A stretch of DNA of 64,000 nt from an uncultured bacterium (GCA_905215935.1 CAJMRY010000004.1:124001-188000); one strand, 5' to 3'; shown: positions 38,898 through 49,300, numbered from the stretch's first letter. Notes: generated by a model from the letters alone, not told the origin. A program made the numbers and translations.

Positions 38898-41052
38898 TTA
38901 TATAAATATATTCCAAAGCAAATTTGTAAACATGCAAATAGCAATTCCACATACTGTAGGAAGTGCAAAAGCAATTAAACTCCATTTCCACTTACCAGTT
39001 TCTTTTTTTATTGTCATTAGTGTAGTACTACAAGGAAAATGTAATAAAGTAAAAATCATCACATTAATTGCAGTAATTAATGTCCATCCATTTTGTAGTA
39101 AAATCTGACCAATAGCAAAATTGTCTTCTAAGTCTACTAAAGTACCTGTTCGCATATAACTCATAAGAATTATAGGAAGTACAATTTCATTGGCTGGAAG
39201 TCCCAAAATAAATGCTGTTAATATATAACCATCTAATCCCATTAATTTTGCAAAAGGGTCAAAAAAGTTTGCAACATATGTTAAAATACTAATATCATTA
39301 AAATATATATTTGCAAATAACCAAATTATAATACCAGCAGGTATTGCAACACTAACTGCCCTTCCTAAAACGAATAGAGTTCTATCAAAAATAGAGCGTA
39401 TAAAGACCTTTCCTATTTGCGGTTTTCTATAAGGGGGTAGTTCTAATACAAATGAAGAGGGGACACCTTTTAATATTGTTTTAGATAAAATCTTTGATAT
39501 AAATAGTGTCATTATAATTCCGAATACTACAATAGCTAAAACTATTAATGTTGATAGAAAAGAAGCACTAAATCCATATGCTAAACTACTAATAAATATC
39601 ATAGATATTGTTATTAAAAATGGAAATCTTCCATTACAAGGTACAAAACTATTAGTTAAAATTGCAATTAGTTTTTCACGTGGCGAGTCAATAATTCTGC
39701 ATCCAATAACACCAGCAGCATTACAACCAAATCCGCATACACATTGTAAGAGCTTGTTTTCCGAGAACTACATGCTTTTCTAAAGTATTTATCTAGATTA
39801 AATGCTATACGTGGCAAATATCCTAAATCTTCCATAATAGTAAATAATGGAAAAAAAATCATCATTGGAGGTAACATAACTGCTACAACCCATGTTAAAG
39901 TAGAATATATACCATCAATTAAAATACTAGTTAACCATTCTGGAAATGAAAGGAAATTAAACAATATAGTAATTTTCTCCTGTAAAAAGCCAAAAAAGTT
40001 AGAAAGCAACATAGAAGGATAATTTGCACCTGTAATTGTAAGCCAAAATATAGTAGCTAAAAATAATAGCATAATAGGTAATCCAAACTTTTTTGAAGTT
40101 AGTATTTTATCTATTTTTCTATCTCTTTGGTTATATCTACAATTTTCATATGTACAAATATCAGTACAAATATTTTCAGCAGTAAATAATATAGTAGATA
40201 CAATTTTATCTTTAAATTTATCATTTTCTAAACTAGAATCATTTAACATACCTCTACAATATAATAATTCTTTATTTAAATTTTTATTATTTTCAAGTGT
40301 ATTATGAAATATATTTTTATCTATAGAATTTATTATTTTTTTATCATTATCTAAAAGTTTTAAGGTAATCCATCTTGATAAATATCTTTTATTTTCTGGA
40401 GTTATCTTTTCAATTTCTGGTTGCAATTTTAATATTAAATTTTCTATTAGAGTTGGATATTTGGGGATTTTGGGATTTGAAACTAACTTACCTTCACATA
40501 CTTCCATAACCTTTTTCATAAGATTATTTAACGTTTTCTTTTTTCTAGCAATAGTACCAACAACTGGAACACCCAAATGTTTTTCCAATAATTTCAAATC
40601 TATATGAATTCCTTTTTTTTCTGCTTCATCTAATAAATTAACACATACTACTAATTTATTTGTAATTTCCATAGTTTGATAAACCAAATTTAAGTTTCTT
40701 TCTAGACATGTAGCATCTACAACTATAATACTAGCATCAGCATCTCCAAAACAAATATAATCTCTTGCTATTTCTTCTTCTTCAGAGTTTGACATTAATG
40801 AATATGTACCAGGAATATCAACTAATAAGAAATCTTCTTTATTAAAATTTGTAATACCAGCAGCATTAGATACAGTTTTTCCGAGGCCAATTACCAGTAT
40901 GTTGATGCATTCCAGTTAAATTATTAAAAATTGTAGATTTACCTACATTTGGATTTCCGTCCAATAGCTATAGTATATTTGCATTTATTTTTAAGTTCGT
41001 TTAAATCATCATTTAGTAACTTTGTTCCAGTAGAACTACTTGTTAGACCCAT
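38898..41052 (-). CDS. feoB: Ferrous iron transporter FeoB, with four CGG +1 frameshifts
   Basis: 716 residues when four Cs (40959, 40883, 39763, 39735) are skipped; all four fall in one continuous frame from ATG 41052 to the stop. The N-terminal G domain then reads [42 protein letters not shown]; the membrane domain reads [40 protein letters not shown] and [10 protein letters not shown], classic FeoB motifs. Uninterrupted zero-frame translation would give only fragments. GTP-dependent Fe2+ uptake. The partner FeoA lies 1.9 kb away, with purA between. The ribosome site GGAAGGTGA precedes the start. Confidence 0.9.
39732..39735 (-). other. CGGA +1 frameshift site (feoB, Gly439)
   Basis: ATG CGG A in the restored frame; skipping C gives [12 protein letters not shown]. 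Confidence 0.83.
39760..39763 (-). other. CGGA +1 frameshift site (feoB, Gly430)
   Basis: TCT CGG A; skipping C gives [10 protein letters not shown]. Only nine codons before the next site. Confidence 0.83.
40880..40883 (-). other. CGGA +1 frameshift site (feoB, Gly57)
   Basis: CCT CGG A; skipping C gives NWPGKTV, the G2-region signature. Confidence 0.85.
40956..40959 (-). other. CGGA +1 frameshift site (feoB, Gly32)
   Basis: GGA CGG A; skipping C gives GGNPNVGKS, the P-loop of the G domain. Confidence 0.85.
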
Positions 41053-41442
41053 AAAATCACCTTCCTATAGTAGTATATGAAAAAGAATAATAAATGTGAA
41101 AAATGTTTTTTGACTAGAGCATGCGAAGATTAAATGAAAATATAATTAGGCAAAATGTGTTATGTATGTAAAATCAGAGTTCTAATAAAATGTAATAAAT
41201 TTTTAGATAATATTAAAAAATTTAATATTAAAGATATTATTATAAAAATTAAATATTACAAAATAGCAAATAGTTCAAAGAAAAGTAAGATGAAACGCTT
41301 TACATAATTGACATAAATTACAATATGATATATAATTATGATGATTTTGGCAATGGCCAATACACTCTGATACTGGACTTAGCACCATACAGTGTTAGAA
41401 TGTTGAATAATTGGTGCGTAAAACCTAAGGAGGGTTTTAAAA
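41053..41442. promoter_or_regulatory. 390-nt divergent region between feoB and purA
   Basis: Carries a likely purA promoter, TTGACA (41308-41313) and TATAAT (41329-41334) with a short 15-nt spacer, then a leader of about 105 nt containing GGCAATGGCC and paired ACACT/AGTGT segments. No known purine riboswitch was recognised. The feoB promoter was not pinpointed. Confidence 0.5.
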
Positions 41443-42747
41443 ATGAGTGAAGTTGTTATTGTTGCAGGTACTCAGTGGGGCGATGAAGCTAAAGGAAAAG
41501 TTGCTACACATGAATCTGCAAACGCTAGTCTGGCTATTCGGTCAACTGGCGGAAACAATGCAGGGCACACGGTTAAGTATGCAGGAAGAAAGTTTGCACT
41601 TAACATTGTTCCTGGAGCGTTAGTACACGGTGTTGAAAGTGTAATTGGACCTGGTGTTGTTATCAACCCAGCAGTTCTGCTTGAAAACATGTGTCAGCTT
41701 TTGAATGGTGGGGTAAAAGTGACACCAGAATTACTGCATGTAAGTGGTAAAGCTCATGTAATTTTCCCATACCATATGGATTTGGATGTTTTGTATGAAG
41801 CTAAAAAGACAAATCCTATTGGCACTACCCGAAAGGGAATCGGTCCATGCTATATGGATAAGGCTAATCGTACAGGAATTAGAATGTACGACTTGCTACT
41901 TCCAGCCAAGGAATTAGCGGCTAAAATCGAGCAGGCTGTGGCGGTTCACAATGTATTATTTAAGAACACAAAGGGGTTCGAAAATAAGGTTGTAACTAAG
42001 ATTGATGCGATGAATATTGCTATTGAGTACAGGAAGTATGGTGAAAAACTGAGTTCGTATATCACGGATACAGGAATCATAATTGAAGATGTAATCAAGG
42101 CAGGAGGGAAAATTGTACTTGAAGGGGCACAGTCTTATAGGCTGGACCTGGATCATGGTGATTATCCTGATGTAACATCATCATCACCTAACCCATCAGG
42201 AACTCTTTCTGGTGCAGGAATTGGTCCTAACGTTAAAACCAAGGTTATAGGTGTTGCGAAAGCGTACACTTCTCGTGTTGGTCAAGGTCCATTTCCAACA
42301 GAGCAGGACAATGAAATTGGCGAGTGCATCCGTGAGTTAGGATTCGAATTTGGAACTACAACAGGCAGACCACGTAGATGTGGTTGGCCAGATATTGTAC
42401 TGCTCCAGGATTGTGCAGTTCCAATGGGGGTTACATGTTGGAGTCTTAACCATGTAGACACTCTTGGCAAGATTGGTAGTCAAATTGGTTATATCGATGT
42501 ATGTGTGGCTTATAAGTACAATGGGAAGGAAATCCATTATGTACCGCAGGGGATTAAACCTGGTGAAATTGAGCCTGTATATGAGAGATATGACTGGGCT
42601 TGGGATATTAATCCAGAGAAGTGTAAAACATTCGAGGATTTGCCGTCTCAGGCGAAGGAGTACATTAAGCTTATTGAGGACATGACTGGAATACCTGTGA
42701 AATACATTGGTATTGGTCCGGCAGACGATGAAGTGATTGTACGCTAA
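41443..42747 (+). CDS. purA: Adenylosuccinate synthetase, divergent form
   Basis: 434 residues, normal length. Converts IMP + Asp + GTP to adenylosuccinate. GTQWGDEAKGK keeps the catalytic Asp of WGDEGKGK but has Ala for one Gly; GGNNAGHTV, IGTTRKGIGPCYMDK and EGAQSYRLDLDHGDYPDVTS follow (family: EGAQGTLLDIDHGTYP). Composition is clearly GC-richer than its surroundings (CTG, CGT, GGC, CCG in use), and codon 33 is CGG followed by T, read as Arg with no frame break. It lies in opposite orientation between feoB and feoA, which are normally adjacent. Likely horizontally acquired. Confidence 0.9.
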   Translation: MSEVVIVAGTQWGDEAKGKVATHESANASLAIRSTGGNNAGHTVKYAGRKFALNIVPGALVHGVESVIGPGVVINPAVLLENMCQLLNGGVKVTPELLHVSGKAHVIFPYHMDLDVLYEAKKTNPIGTTRKGIGPCYMDKANRTGIRMYDLLLPAKELAAKIEQAVAVHNVLFKNTKGFENKVVTKIDAMNIAIEYRKYGEKLSSYITDTGIIIEDVIKAGGKIVLEGAQSYRLDLDHGDYPDVTSSSPNPSGTLSGAGIGPNVKTKVIGVAKAYTSRVGQGPFPTEQDNEIGECIRELGFEFGTTTGRPRRCGWPDIVLLQDCAVPMGVTCWSLNHVDTLGKIGSQIGYIDVCVAYKYNGKEIHYVPQGIKPGEIEPVYERYDWAWDINPEKCKTFEDLPSQAKEYIKLIEDMTGIPVKYIGIGPADDEVIVR

Positions 42748-42764
42748 CCATTAAGAAACTCGTA

Positions 42765-42809
42765 AAAAAGCGCTTATAGTATCCAATTGGAAACTGTAAG
42801 CGCTTTTTT
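42765..42809 (+). terminator. Terminator after purA
   Basis: AAAAAGCGCTTA and TAAGCGCTTTTT form a strong stem with T run. Confidence 0.88.
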
Positions 42810-42914
42810 ATATGTTATTATAAATAAAACACATGTATGTTTTAGATAAAATATTTTGTACCAAAGTAAATTGTATATTTTTATTTTATCATTAACATTT
42901 ATATTTTTAAGATA

Positions 42915-43154
42915 TTAATCAGTAGTTAATAAAACATGTATATTCTTAGCATCTTCTTTTCTAAGAGCAATAGTGCTACCACGAACTAAATAAGCTGTTG
43001 AATCTCCAGTCATACTTCTAAAAATTGGAATTATTACAGTTCCTTTGCAAATTCCTAAATCCAAGAGTCTTCTTCTAATTTGTCCAGAACAATCTAAATG
43101 TTGTACTGTAACTTTATTGGTTAAATTTATTTTATCAAGTCTAAAAGTTCTCAT
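42915..43154 (-). CDS. feoA: Ferrous iron transport accessory protein FeoA
   Basis: 79 residues, an SH3-like domain that assists FeoB. Core RRRLLDLGICKGTVIIPIFRS and GDSTAYLVRGSTIALRKEDA match FeoA. ATG 43154 is chosen over ATG 43166 because GGAGG lies between them at good spacing from 43154. Same strand as feoB but separated from it by purA, so the original feoAB operon has probably been split. Confidence 0.9.
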   Translation of the reverse strand: MRTFRLDKINLTNKVTVQHLDCSGQIRRRLLDLGICKGTVIIPIFRSMTGDSTAYLVRGSTIALRKEDAKNIHVLLTTD

Positions 43155-43345
43155 ATGTGCCTCCAAAATTTTATATAAATGTATAGTATATGTTATGTAT
43201 GTAAAAAAAAAATGTTCATTAAATATGCTGTGAATAATAACTAAAATAAAAAAATAAAAAAAATTAAAATAAATGGTGCTTTTTTAATTTTCTTGTAGTA
43301 TAATGTCAGATGTGTTAAAAAAATGTAGAAGGGAATGATTACAAA

Positions 43346-43807
43346 ATGGAAAGAAAAAGAGGGTTTGAGATTGCTAAAGGGTTTGAAGATAAAGGAATTA
43401 ATATGCCAGTAAGAAAAACAAAATGTTCTGCTGGATATGATATAGAAGCTGCAGAAGATTGTACAATACCTGCATATACACCTGGTCAAAAGCCAACACT
43501 TGTAAAAACAGGATTAAAAGCATATATGAAAGAAAATGAGTATATGATGCTTTGTAACAGAAGCTCTAATCCATTCAAAAAAGGATTAGTAATGGCAAAT
43601 AGTGTTGGAATTATTGATGCTGACTATTATGGAAATCCAGATAATGATGGAGCTTTTATGTTTGCTTTTTATAATTTCTTTGATCATGATGTAGAAATAA
43701 AAAAAGGTGATGTTATTGGTCAAGCTATATTTCAAAAATATAAAATAGTTGATGATGATGATGCAGAAGGTGAAAGAGTAGGGGGATTTGGTTCTACTAA
43801 CAAATAA
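43346..43807 (+). CDS. dut: dUTP diphosphatase (trimeric dUTPase)
   Basis: 153 residues. Hydrolyses dUTP to dUMP, keeping uracil out of DNA. Motif 1 SAGYDIEAAED, motif 2 NRSSNPFKKGLV, motif 3 VGIIDADYYGNP, motif 4 KKGDVIGQAIF and motif 5 GERVGGFGST are all present. The extra acidic DDDDAEG before motif 5 is a small local feature. Cytosolic; single gene. Confidence 0.93.
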   Translation: MERKRGFEIAKGFEDKGINMPVRKTKCSAGYDIEAAEDCTIPAYTPGQKPTLVKTGLKAYMKENEYMMLCNRSSNPFKKGLVMANSVGIIDADYYGNPDNDGAFMFAFYNFFDHDVEIKKGDVIGQAIFQKYKIVDDDDAEGERVGGFGSTNK

Positions 43808-43879
43808 AGTGACATAAAAAAATTAAAAAAATTATTCTAAGTGGCTGAAGGGTTACAAGGAATTTTATACAAAAAATAG

Positions 43880-43920
43880 ATGGTAAAGGCTTTGACTTTT
43901 ACCATTTTTTGTTGTATAAT
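43880..43920 (+). promoter_or_regulatory. dut terminator overlapping the carD promoter
   Basis: The hairpin ATGGTAAAG / CTTTTACCAT with T6 (43880-43911) contains TTGACT (43892-43897), which with TATAAT (43915-43920) makes a 17-nt-spaced promoter. The -35 box therefore sits in the terminator's loop and arm. Confidence 0.6.
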
Positions 43921-43995
43921 GGAAGTGTAGTTAAAAAAGAGAAACGAAACCTTTCTTGACTTCAGAAAATTAGCAGATTGAAGGGAGTGACTTAC

Positions 43996-44574
43996 ATGTT
44001 TAATGTAGGGGACAAGATTGTACATCCTATGCACGGTGCAGGTACTATAAGTGCAATAGAAGAAAAGAATGTTTGTAATGAAACAGAACAATATTATATA
44101 ATATCAATGCCTGGGGAAGTAAAGGTGATGGTTCCAATTGCCAAAGCGGAACAAATTGGAGTAAGAAGTATTATTAACGAAGCGGATGTTCCTAAAGTAT
44201 TAGGTATATTAGAAGAAGACGAAACAGAAATGTCTAATAATTGGAATAAAAGATACAGAGATAATATGGATAAAATGAGAAGCGGAAATATATATGAAGT
44301 AGCAGATGTTGTAAGAAATTTAAGTTTTAAACAAAAGGAAAAAGGATTATCTACAGGAGAAAAGAAAATGCTTAATAATGCAAAACAAATACTAGTAAGT
44401 GAACTTGTTTTAGCTGAACATACATCAAAAGAAGAAATTGAAAAATTAGTAGATAATAAAATAAATGTATCTTTTGAAGAAAATAGAATTCCAGTTGAAG
44501 AAAACATAGAAATTAATAAAAATATTGTAAGTAAATTTATTCCATTTGATGGTACTGGTACATCTAATAACTAA
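43996..44574 (+). CDS. CarD-family transcription regulator
   Basis: 192 residues. N-terminal CarD/CdnL RNA-polymerase-interacting domain (MFNVGDKIVHPMHGAGTISAIE, ...YYIISMPGEVKVMVPI), then a helical DNA-contacting part with KRYRDNMDKMRSGNIYEVADVVRNLSF split across two helices and GEKKMLNNAKQILVSEL. CarD proteins stabilise open promoter complexes. ATG 43996 is used because AAGGGAGTG precedes it; the TTG at 43978 overlaps that site. Confidence 0.9.
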   Translation: MFNVGDKIVHPMHGAGTISAIEEKNVCNETEQYYIISMPGEVKVMVPIAKAEQIGVRSIINEADVPKVLGILEEDETEMSNNWNKRYRDNMDKMRSGNIYEVADVVRNLSFKQKEKGLSTGEKKMLNNAKQILVSELVLAEHTSKEEIEKLVDNKINVSFEENRIPVEENIEINKNIVSKFIPFDGTGTSNN

Positions 44575-44888
44575 GTTAGTAATGTTATTTTTTTATAAAT
44601 TATAGATGAAATATATATATTTAGAAAGTTAATTTTACATACATAATAAAGAAGTGGAAATGATTCTACTTCTTTTTAATATAATATGAGGTGAATTTTT
44701 TATATTTATATTGTGCCAAATATTAGTGAAATAAGAAGCTTATAAAAGAAGATATAAATGAGTCTTAAAATATAACTAATACAATCAAAATAATTTACAT
44801 AAAAATGTCAACTTCTGTAACATAATAAGAAGGATTTAAAAATAAAGCGTCGAATAATATAATTATAGTGAAAAGAAAGGTGTCATAA
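44575..44888. other. 314-nt intergenic region between carD and dnaG
   Basis: Contains a weak hairpin, AAGAAGT (44650-44656) with ACTTCTT (44668-44674) followed by T residues, probably the carD terminator, and a dnaG promoter candidate TTTAAA (44835-44840) / TATAAT (44858-44863) with 17-nt spacer. Nothing else seen. Confidence 0.55.
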
Positions 44889-46673
44889 ATGGTACGTTAT
44901 AGTGATGAACTAATTGACGAAATAAGAAATAAAAATGATATAGTAGATATTATATCACAATATGTAATATTAAAAAGAAGTGGTAGAAACTTTTTTGGGT
45001 TATGCCCATTCCATAAAGAAAAATCACCTTCTTTTTCTGTATCACCAGACAAGCAAATTTTTCACTGTTTTGGATGTGGTGTAGGAGGAAATGTTTTTCA
45101 TTTTGTAGAAAAAATAGAAAATTTAAGTTTTATCGAAACAATAGAAATGTTAGCAGATAGAGCTGGTATTAATTTACCAACTATTAATAATAATGTAGAT
45201 GATAAATTAATAAAGCTTAAGTCAAGAGTATATGACATAAATGATGTCACTGCAAAATTCTATCATGAAAATCTATATAAACCTACTTCGAAGGAAGCTC
45301 AAAATTACATAAAAAGAAGAAAATTAGATAATAGAACATTAAAAAACTTTTTAATAGGATATTCAGGAACCTTTAATGAATTATATATACATTTAAAAGA
45401 AAAAGGCTTTTCAGATGAAGAAATATTAGCTTCAAGTTTGGTAAATAGAAATGAAAATGGAAAATTTATAGATAGATTTAGAAAAAGATTAATGTTTCCA
45501 ATACAAGATACAAGAAATAGAGTTATAGCTTTTGGGGGAAGGGTTTTAGATGATAGTAAACCTAAATACATAAATTCACCAGAAAATATAGTATACAGTA
45601 AAGGAAAGCATTTATTTGGACTAAATGTTGCAAAAAGAGAACAAATAAAGAAAATAATTATAGTAGAAGGATATATGGATGCAATATCACTTCATCAAAG
45701 AGGTATAACAAATACAGTTGCTTCTTTAGGAACTGCAATGACAGAATCTCAAGGTCGATTATTAAGAAAAAGTAGTGAACAAGTAATAATAGGATATGAT
45801 GCTGATGGTGCTGGACAAGCAGCTACTCTAAGAGGTCTCGAAATTTTGCAAAACTTGGGATGCGATATTAGAATTCTTCAAATAGAAGGGGCAAAAGATC
45901 CTGATGAATTTGTTACAAAATATGGTCCAGAAAGATTCTTAAAATATGTCGATAACGCTATTTCATTAGTAGAATATAAAGTAAAAGTATTAAAACAAAA
46001 TTTAAATATAGATAATACAAATGATAAAATAAAATTTTTAAAAGAAATAGCAAAAGAATTATCAAAGATATCTAATAATATAGAACGAGAAGTGTATATT
46101 GATAAAATTTCTCTAGAATATAAAATTTCAAAAGAAGCAATTTATTCAGAAATAAATAAATTAATATATGGAAAAAATGATAACGAAAAAAAATCTGTAA
46201 CCAATAAAATGGTAACACCTCAAAAAAAGGTTGTGGAAGAAACGGATCAAGCAATAGCAAAAAGAGAAGGACTAATAATCTATTTATTAATAAATTATCC
46301 AAGTGAAAGTTATTTAAAGATAAAAGAAATAATATCAGTAAATGATATAAAAAGCCAAAGAAATAAAAAAATATTAACAAAATTGTATGAAGAATTAGAA
46401 AAAGGACATAGTAATATTGATAATATATTAGATTGGTTTGAAGAAGAGGATATTATTAATTATTTAACGAGCATTATGGCATATGATTTTGAAATAACAG
46501 AAGTAAATAAATGTATAGAAGATATACTAAATATATATTTAAAAGAAAAATTAATAAAAAACAGGAACGATATCATTAATAAGTTAGAAAATAAAGAGCT
46601 CACAAAAGAAGAAGCAGCTAATTATGAAAAGCAATTAAGTGAAATAATTGTTAAATTGGCTAAAATAAAATAA
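44889..46673 (+). CDS. dnaG: DNA primase
   Basis: 594 residues. N-terminal zinc-binding domain [20 protein letters not shown] with [12 protein letters not shown], catalytic core [28 protein letters not shown] site [17 protein letters not shown] and [11 protein letters not shown] with the metal-binding acidic residues, and a C-terminal DnaB-interaction domain. Synthesises primers for replication. Twelve nt ahead of rpoD, the usual macromolecular-synthesis operon arrangement. Confidence 0.97.
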   Translation: MVRYSDELIDEIRNKNDIVDIISQYVILKRSGRNFFGLCPFHKEKSPSFSVSPDKQIFHCFGCGVGGNVFHFVEKIENLSFIETIEMLADRAGINLPTINNNVDDKLIKLKSRVYDINDVTAKFYHENLYKPTSKEAQNYIKRRKLDNRTLKNFLIGYSGTFNELYIHLKEKGFSDEEILASSLVNRNENGKFIDRFRKRLMFPIQDTRNRVIAFGGRVLDDSKPKYINSPENIVYSKGKHLFGLNVAKREQIKKIIIVEGYMDAISLHQRGITNTVASLGTAMTESQGRLLRKSSEQVIIGYDADGAGQAATLRGLEILQNLGCDIRILQIEGAKDPDEFVTKYGPERFLKYVDNAISLVEYKVKVLKQNLNIDNTNDKIKFLKEIAKELSKISNNIEREVYIDKISLEYKISKEAIYSEINKLIYGKNDNEKKSVTNKMVTPQKKVVEETDQAIAKREGLIIYLLINYPSESYLKIKEIISVNDIKSQRNKKILTKLYEELEKGHSNIDNILDWFEEEDIINYLTSIMAYDFEITEVNKCIEDILNIYLKEKLIKNRNDIINKLENKELTKEEAANYEKQLSEIIVKLAKIK

Positions 46674-46684
46674 GGAGGGAAGAT

Positions 46685-47827
46685 ATGAAAAAAACAGAAA
46701 AAGAAGAAGTAGATATAGAAAAAAATAAAAGTTTAGATAATATTAGTGATAAAAATAAAGAAAAAATAATGGAAATAATAAAAAAAGCAAAAAAAGATGG
46801 AAAAATAACATATGGAGAACTTGCTAGTCAATTAGACAATGCCAATCCAGAACAAATAGAAGAAGTTTTTGATGCTTTTGAAAATCTTGGAATTAATGTT
46901 TTAAAAGATGAAATGGACGAAGAACCAGATCCAGATGATTTAGAAGAAGTAGAAGAAGTTAATTTAGAAGAAATAGATGTAACAAACATAGAAGGCGTAA
47001 ATATAGATGACCCTGTAAGAATGTATTTAAGAGAAATAGGAAAAATACCTCTTTTAAATTATGAAGAAGAAATTGAACTTGCAGAAAAAGTTTTAAATGG
47101 AGATGAGGAAGCTAAACAAAAACTTGCAGAATCAAATTTAAGACTTGTTGTTAGTATAGCTAAAAAATATGTTGGAAGAGGAATGTTATTTCTTGATTTA
47201 ATACAAGAAGGAAATATGGGATTAATAAAAGCAGTAGAAAAGTTTGATTACACAAAAGGATATAAATTTAGCACATATGCAACTTGGTGGATAAGACAAG
47301 CAATTACAAGAGCGATTGCAGACCAAGCAAGAACAATAAGAATACCAGTTCATATGGTAGAAACTATTAATAAATTAATTAGAACATCGAGACATCTACT
47401 TCAACAACTAGGAAGAGAACCTACCCCAGAGGAAATAGCAAAAGAAATGGAAATTCCTGTTGAAAAAGTATTAGAAATACAAAAAATAGCACAAGATCCA
47501 GTATCATTGGAAACACCAATTGGTGAAGAAGATGACAGCCACTTAGGTGATTTTATTCAAGATGAAGATTCACCAGCACCTCAAGATTCTGTTGCATATA
47601 CTTTATTAAGGGAGCAATTAGAAGAGGTAATGAGTACATTAACTCCAAGAGAAGCTAAAGTTCTAAAATTAAGATTTGGACTTGAAGATGGAAAAGCTAG
47701 AACTTTAGAGGAAGTTGGAAAAGAATTTATGGTAACACGTGAAAGAATTAGACAAATAGAAGCAAAAGCTCTAAGAAAATTAAGACATCCATCAAGATCT
47801 AAAAAATTAAAAGATTATATGAGTTAA
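46685..47827 (+). CDS. rpoD: Primary sigma factor SigA
   Basis: 380 residues. Region 1.1-like acidic N-terminus, region 1.2 [16 protein letters not shown], region 2 [20 protein letters not shown] and [20 protein letters not shown], region 3 and region 4.2 [20 protein letters not shown]. Directs housekeeping transcription; matches the TTGACA/TATAAT promoters in the window. Downstream of dnaG with AGGAGGGAAG ribosome site. Confidence 0.98.
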   Translation: MKKTEKEEVDIEKNKSLDNISDKNKEKIMEIIKKAKKDGKITYGELASQLDNANPEQIEEVFDAFENLGINVLKDEMDEEPDPDDLEEVEEVNLEEIDVTNIEGVNIDDPVRMYLREIGKIPLLNYEEEIELAEKVLNGDEEAKQKLAESNLRLVVSIAKKYVGRGMLFLDLIQEGNMGLIKAVEKFDYTKGYKFSTYATWWIRQAITRAIADQARTIRIPVHMVETINKLIRTSRHLLQQLGREPTPEEIAKEMEIPVEKVLEIQKIAQDPVSLETPIGEEDDSHLGDFIQDEDSPAPQDSVAYTLLREQLEEVMSTLTPREAKVLKLRFGLEDGKARTLEEVGKEFMVTRERIRQIEAKALRKLRHPSRSKKLKDYMS

Positions 47828-47846
47828 AAAAGGGAGGAATTTTAAA

Positions 47847-48395
47847 ATGAAAAAATTAAATAAAATTGTAGCTTTAATAGGAATAATGGTAATAATGGCT
47901 ATAGCACTTACAGGATGTGAAATGAAATTTGGTTCTAATAAAAAGAAAGCTATAGATAAAAAAGAATTAACAGGATACACTGAATATACACATTCATCAG
48001 GTGTAAAATTCTCATATCCAGAAGATTGGACAAGTTTAGGAACTACTTCAAAACCAGTTTTTGCAGATGCTAATAATGGAACAAATGTAAATTTACTTTC
48101 TGAAACAGTACCAAGTGCATATAACTTAACTTCTTATATGAGTGCATCAATAGCAAATATTAAATCTCAAATGGGAGATAAAATTAAGGGAGAAATTTCT
48201 GAAGAAGATGTTAAATTAAACGGAAAAGATGCTTCAATTATTACTTATGTAATGACACAAAATGGTATAGATGTTAATATAAAACAAGCTTGTTTCATAG
48301 ATGATAAAACAGCATATATTTTAACAACAGCTACAACAGAAGATGAAAATGATACAGAAATAATAGATAATATCATTAGTTCATTTATGAAATAA
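47847..48395 (+). CDS. Lipoprotein with PsbP/DcrB-like domain
   Basis: 182 residues. Signal peptide with lipobox ALTGC (Cys about 24), so the mature protein should be lipid-anchored outside the membrane. The body, SSGVKFSYPEDWTSLG, then NGKDASIITYVMTQNG, and ending IIDNIISSFMK, has the beta pattern of PsbP/DcrB-like proteins. Function unknown. Starts 19 nt after rpoD and is probably in the same operon. Confidence 0.8.
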   Translation: MKKLNKIVALIGIMVIMAIALTGCEMKFGSNKKKAIDKKELTGYTEYTHSSGVKFSYPEDWTSLGTTSKPVFADANNGTNVNLLSETVPSAYNLTSYMSASIANIKSQMGDKIKGEISEEDVKLNGKDASIITYVMTQNGIDVNIKQACFIDDKTAYILTTATTEDENDTEIIDNIISSFMK

Positions 48396-48437
48396 TAGTA
48401 AAATAAATTAATATATTTAAATTTGAAAGTAGATGTT

Positions 48438-48478
48438 AAAGAGTAGATTACTATAATAAAGTTTTCTACTCTTTTTTA
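48438..48478 (+). terminator. Terminator of the dnaG-rpoD-lipoprotein operon
   Basis: AAAGAGTAGA pairs with TCTACTCTTT after a 17-nt loop, followed by T residues. Confidence 0.75.
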
Positions 48479-48698
48479 TATAAATAATAAGATGATTTGC
48501 TAAATATAATTATAAAATGCCTATAAATATATTAACTATTAGTATGTTAATATATACTTTTGAATAATCTAGGATAACTATAAATAAATTATTTGTTATA
48601 GATAAGCAAAGTATTTCAAATTAGTATTGATTTTTTATAATTTTTATGTTAATATATAAATAGAGTTTTATATATTAATGGAGGTGAACTCTAAAATT

Positions 48699-49001
48699 AT
48701 GGAAAAAGTTAGTGTTTTAAGTGCTTTATGGAGAGTTTGCAAAGGGAATGGACAAAATAATACAGAAATACCAGAGTTAGACGAAATAACTGGTGTAAAT
48801 CCAGAATTAATAGAAAAATTAAAGAAAGCTAAAAATATAGCAGAAACAAGAGCCGAAAATCGTTTTAAAGATGAATTATATAAGAAAGCTAGAAGCAATT
48901 CTCATCATAAAACTAATAGTGTAGAGATAACTAGAAGTAAACAAACAACAGAAACAAGAGATAGAAAAAAAGGTAAAGATGATCAAATGACTATAGGTTA
49001 A
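48699..49001 (+). CDS. Hypothetical hydrophilic protein, 100 residues
   Basis: ATG 48699 follows ATGGAGGTGA with 11-nt spacing (an in-frame ATG at 48678 overlaps that site and is less likely). Begins MEKVSVLSALWRVCKGNG; the C-terminal half is charged and rich in K, R, T. No membrane segment. No family recognised. Confidence 0.55.
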   Translation: MEKVSVLSALWRVCKGNGQNNTEIPELDEITGVNPELIEKLKKAKNIAETRAENRFKDELYKKARSNSHHKTNSVEITRSKQTTETRDRKKGKDDQMTIG

Positions 49002-49041
49002 ATAAAAAGGAAAATAAATTTTGATATTTTCTTTTTTATTT
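49001..49041 (+). terminator. Terminator ahead of the tRNA promoter
   Basis: AATAAAAAGGAAAATA and TATTTTCTTTTTTATT pair (one G-T), ending T-rich. Confidence 0.7.
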
Positions 49042-49043
49042 AC

Positions 49044-49072
49044 TTGACAAATTTAATGATAACTATTATAAT
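49044..49072 (+). promoter_or_regulatory. tRNA promoter
   Basis: TTGACA (49044-49049), 17 nt, TATAAT (49067-49072), 21 nt before the tRNA. Confidence 0.92.
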
Positions 49073-49092
49073 AGCTATTGTGTTTAATAAAT

Positions 49093-49169
49093 GGCGAGAT
49101 AGCTCAGTTGGCTAGAGCATCCGGTTCATACCCGGCAGGTCGATGGTTCGAATCCATTTCTCGCTACCA
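49093..49169 (+). tRNA. tRNA with CAT anticodon (Met elongator, or Ile2 if lysidine-modified)
   Basis: 77 nt including encoded CCA. Acceptor GGCGAGA pairs with TCTCGCT (one G-T), D arm AGCTCAGTTGGCTAGAGC, anticodon stem CCGG/CCGG with loop TTCATAC (CAT), T arm with GGTTCGAATCC. The paired first base pair argues against an initiator tRNA. Own promoter and terminator. Confidence 0.95.
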
Positions 49170-49177
49170 AAATGCTA

Positions 49178-49216
49178 GAGACAAGTAGGTTTTAAGAACT
49201 TACTTGTCTCTTTATT
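49178..49216 (+). terminator. tRNA terminator
   Basis: AGAGACAAGTA (49178-49188) and TACTTGTCTCT (49201-49211) form a perfect stem followed by TTATTTTT. Confidence 0.88.
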
Positions 49217-49274
49217 TTTATATTTCCCGACTATTTCCAAATTTAATTTATAATTTTAAATCTGTTAATAAAGA

Positions 49275-49300
49275 AAAGCCCTATCAAAAGATAGGGCTTT
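49275..49300 (-). terminator. Terminator of the Cys-rich peptide gene
   Basis: AAAGCCCTATC and GATAGGGCTTT pair around AAAA; on the minus strand it stands just after the stop of the gene at 49533. Confidence 0.75.

Noticed and set aside
41443..42747. PurZ-like phage enzyme instead of PurA
   Set aside because: The WGDE catalytic Asp and the full PurA length and motifs are present.
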